A stretch of 7,181 nt of DNA from Gracilibacteraceae bacterium. Its GTDB lineage: Bacteria > Bacillota > Desulfitobacteriia > Desulfitobacteriales > Syntrophobotulaceae. Location: positions 1 to 7,181 of the forward strand of contig JAISQG010000107.1 of NCBI GenBank assembly GCA_031274335.1, written 5' to 3'. The notes under the pieces were generated by a model. That model worked only from the letters and a program-made list of their open reading frames with translations, ran no database searches and was not told the origin of the DNA. Position 1 is the first letter of the stretch. Each line of letters starts with the position of its first letter. The position numbers and the translations under genes were made by a program. Below are positions 6,413-7,181 of the stretch, one piece after another.

Positions 6413-7181
6413 ATGGAAAATAAGCGCCGCCTGATACAAAATATACTGACAATTGTTCTTTTCGCCCTGGCCCTCGCGCTGGGCGGCAATTATATCCACG
6501 ACAAATGGCAGGATCACCAGCAGGCCCTTTTGCAGGAGCAGCTGCGGGTGGAAATGGAAATCGCGCGAGCGGAGGCCGAGGCGGCGCGGGCGGAGGCAGA
6601 AGCCCAGGCCTATGCCGAGGAAATAGAGAAAACGCATCTTCTGGCCGCGCTGGAGGCCACCAATCCGGACACGGTAGCCTGGCTGGACGTCAAGGGCACT
6701 CCCATCCAGTACCCGATCACCCAGACCACGAACAACGAGTATTACCTGAAAACGAGTTTTCAGCGCGAACCGTACAAATTCGGCTCCATTTACATGGATT
6801 ATCGCAACGACCCGTACCTGAGCGATTTCAACACCATTATTTACGGGCACACCTTCCCGAACGACGAAAACATGTTCGGCTCGCTGCAACGTTACCGCGA
6901 TCAAAGCTTCTGGGACGAACACCGCACGATCACGGTGATGCTGGACAAAAAATATTATGATTACGAAATATTTTCCGTATATGTGACAGAGCCCGATTAT
7001 GATTACCGCACGCCGAATTATAAAACTCAGGAGAAAACGGACGCTTTTCTGCGGGAGATCCGCGAAAAATCGCTGATAAAAAGCGACGCGACCGTGACGG
7101 CGGCGGATCATATTATAACGCTTTCCACCTGCACCTATGATTTCAATGACGCACGCTACGCGGTCCACGCGGTGCGCACAG
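6413..7181 (+). CDS. srtB: Class B sortase with N-terminal anchor and coiled-coil stalk, partial at the very C-terminus
   Basis: The frame gives 256 residues and is still open at the window edge; in class B sortases the protein normally ends shortly after this point. It has a basic N-terminus (NKRR), one membrane segment (about 8-25), an Ala/Glu/Arg-rich helical stretch (about 35-82) with the repeated unit ARAEAEA, and the sortase barrel (about 86-256). The class B hallmarks are clear: DVKGTPIQYPI (92-102), FGSIYMDYRND (123-133), IIYGH with catalytic His146, MFGSLQRY (154-161), the cysteine motif TLSTCTYDFNDAR with Cys240, and Arg248. It is an extracellular membrane-bound transpeptidase that cuts a sorting motif and joins the protein to cell-wall peptidoglycan or another amine. 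Class B enzymes often anchor haem-uptake proteins or build pili; no substrate gene is seen in the window. It diverges from the flavodiiron-led cluster and has its own promoter. The class assignment is firm; its substrate is unknown. Confidence 0.94.
   Translation, partial: MENKRRLIQNILTIVLFALALALGGNYIHDKWQDHQQALLQEQLRVEMEIARAEAEAARAEAEAQAYAEEIEKTHLLAALEATNPDTVAWLDVKGTPIQYPITQTTNNEYYLKTSFQREPYKFGSIYMDYRNDPYLSDFNTIIYGHTFPNDENMFGSLQRYRDQSFWDEHRTITVMLDKKYYDYEIFSVYVTEPDYDYRTPNYKTQEKTDAFLREIREKSLIKSDATVTAADHIITLSTCTYDFNDARYAVHAVRT

Noticed and set aside
6344..7168. Minus-strand 274-codon frame opposite the sortase gene
   Set aside because: It has hydrophobic stretches and a long length, but it is the complement of an unmistakable class B sortase with intact His, Cys and Arg residues, and it lacks a convincing ribosome binding site.

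Overview
The window carries six protein genes. Five lie head-to-tail on the minus strand: a flavodiiron protein, a CshA-type DEAD-box RNA helicase, an EAL-HDOD signalling protein, a secreted S41 (C-terminal-processing type) protease with PDZ domain, and a membrane-anchored SGNH/GDSL-type hydrolase cut by the left window edge. The sixth, a class B sortase, diverges on the plus strand and is cut by the right edge. No RNA gene, mobile element or CRISPR array was seen.

The gene set suggests an anaerobic or oxygen-sensitive member of the Firmicutes, probably a clostridial lineage of moderately high GC. Class B sortase and the YuxH-like EAL-HDOD architecture are typical of Gram-positive bacteria. 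The stand-alone flavodiiron protein (metallo-beta-lactamase plus flavodoxin, no extra domains) is typical of anaerobes, and the AGGAGG-like ribosome binding sites and GTG starts also fit. Genus cannot be determined from the sequence alone.

Layout: 1-594 SGNH hydrolase (minus, GTG start, C-terminus missing); 622-2238 S41 protease (minus); 2294-3505 EAL-HDOD protein (minus); 3508-4953 DEAD-box helicase (minus, GTG start); 4992-6164 flavodiiron protein (minus); 6165-6412 divergent regulatory region; 6413-7181 sortase B (plus). Gaps inside the minus-strand cluster are 38, 2, 55 and 27 bases and none contains a recognisable terminator, so one transcript from the promoter at 6206-6233 is plausible. 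The plus-strand sortase has its own near-consensus promoter at 6322-6350.

How the genes may work together (inference): the first three products act in the cytoplasm, in O2/NO reduction, RNA remodelling and signalling. The last two, and the divergent sortase, act outside the membrane on proteins or envelope polymers. The grouping could be a stress-response plus envelope-maintenance locus, but no known named system is recognised. The most notable details are an S41 active site in which the usual lysine position reads Ala with a Lys two residues later, an EAL domain that keeps its metal-ligand positions but has altered signature loops, an alanine/glutamate-rich coiled-coil stalk on the sortase, and two inverted repeats in the divergent promoter region.
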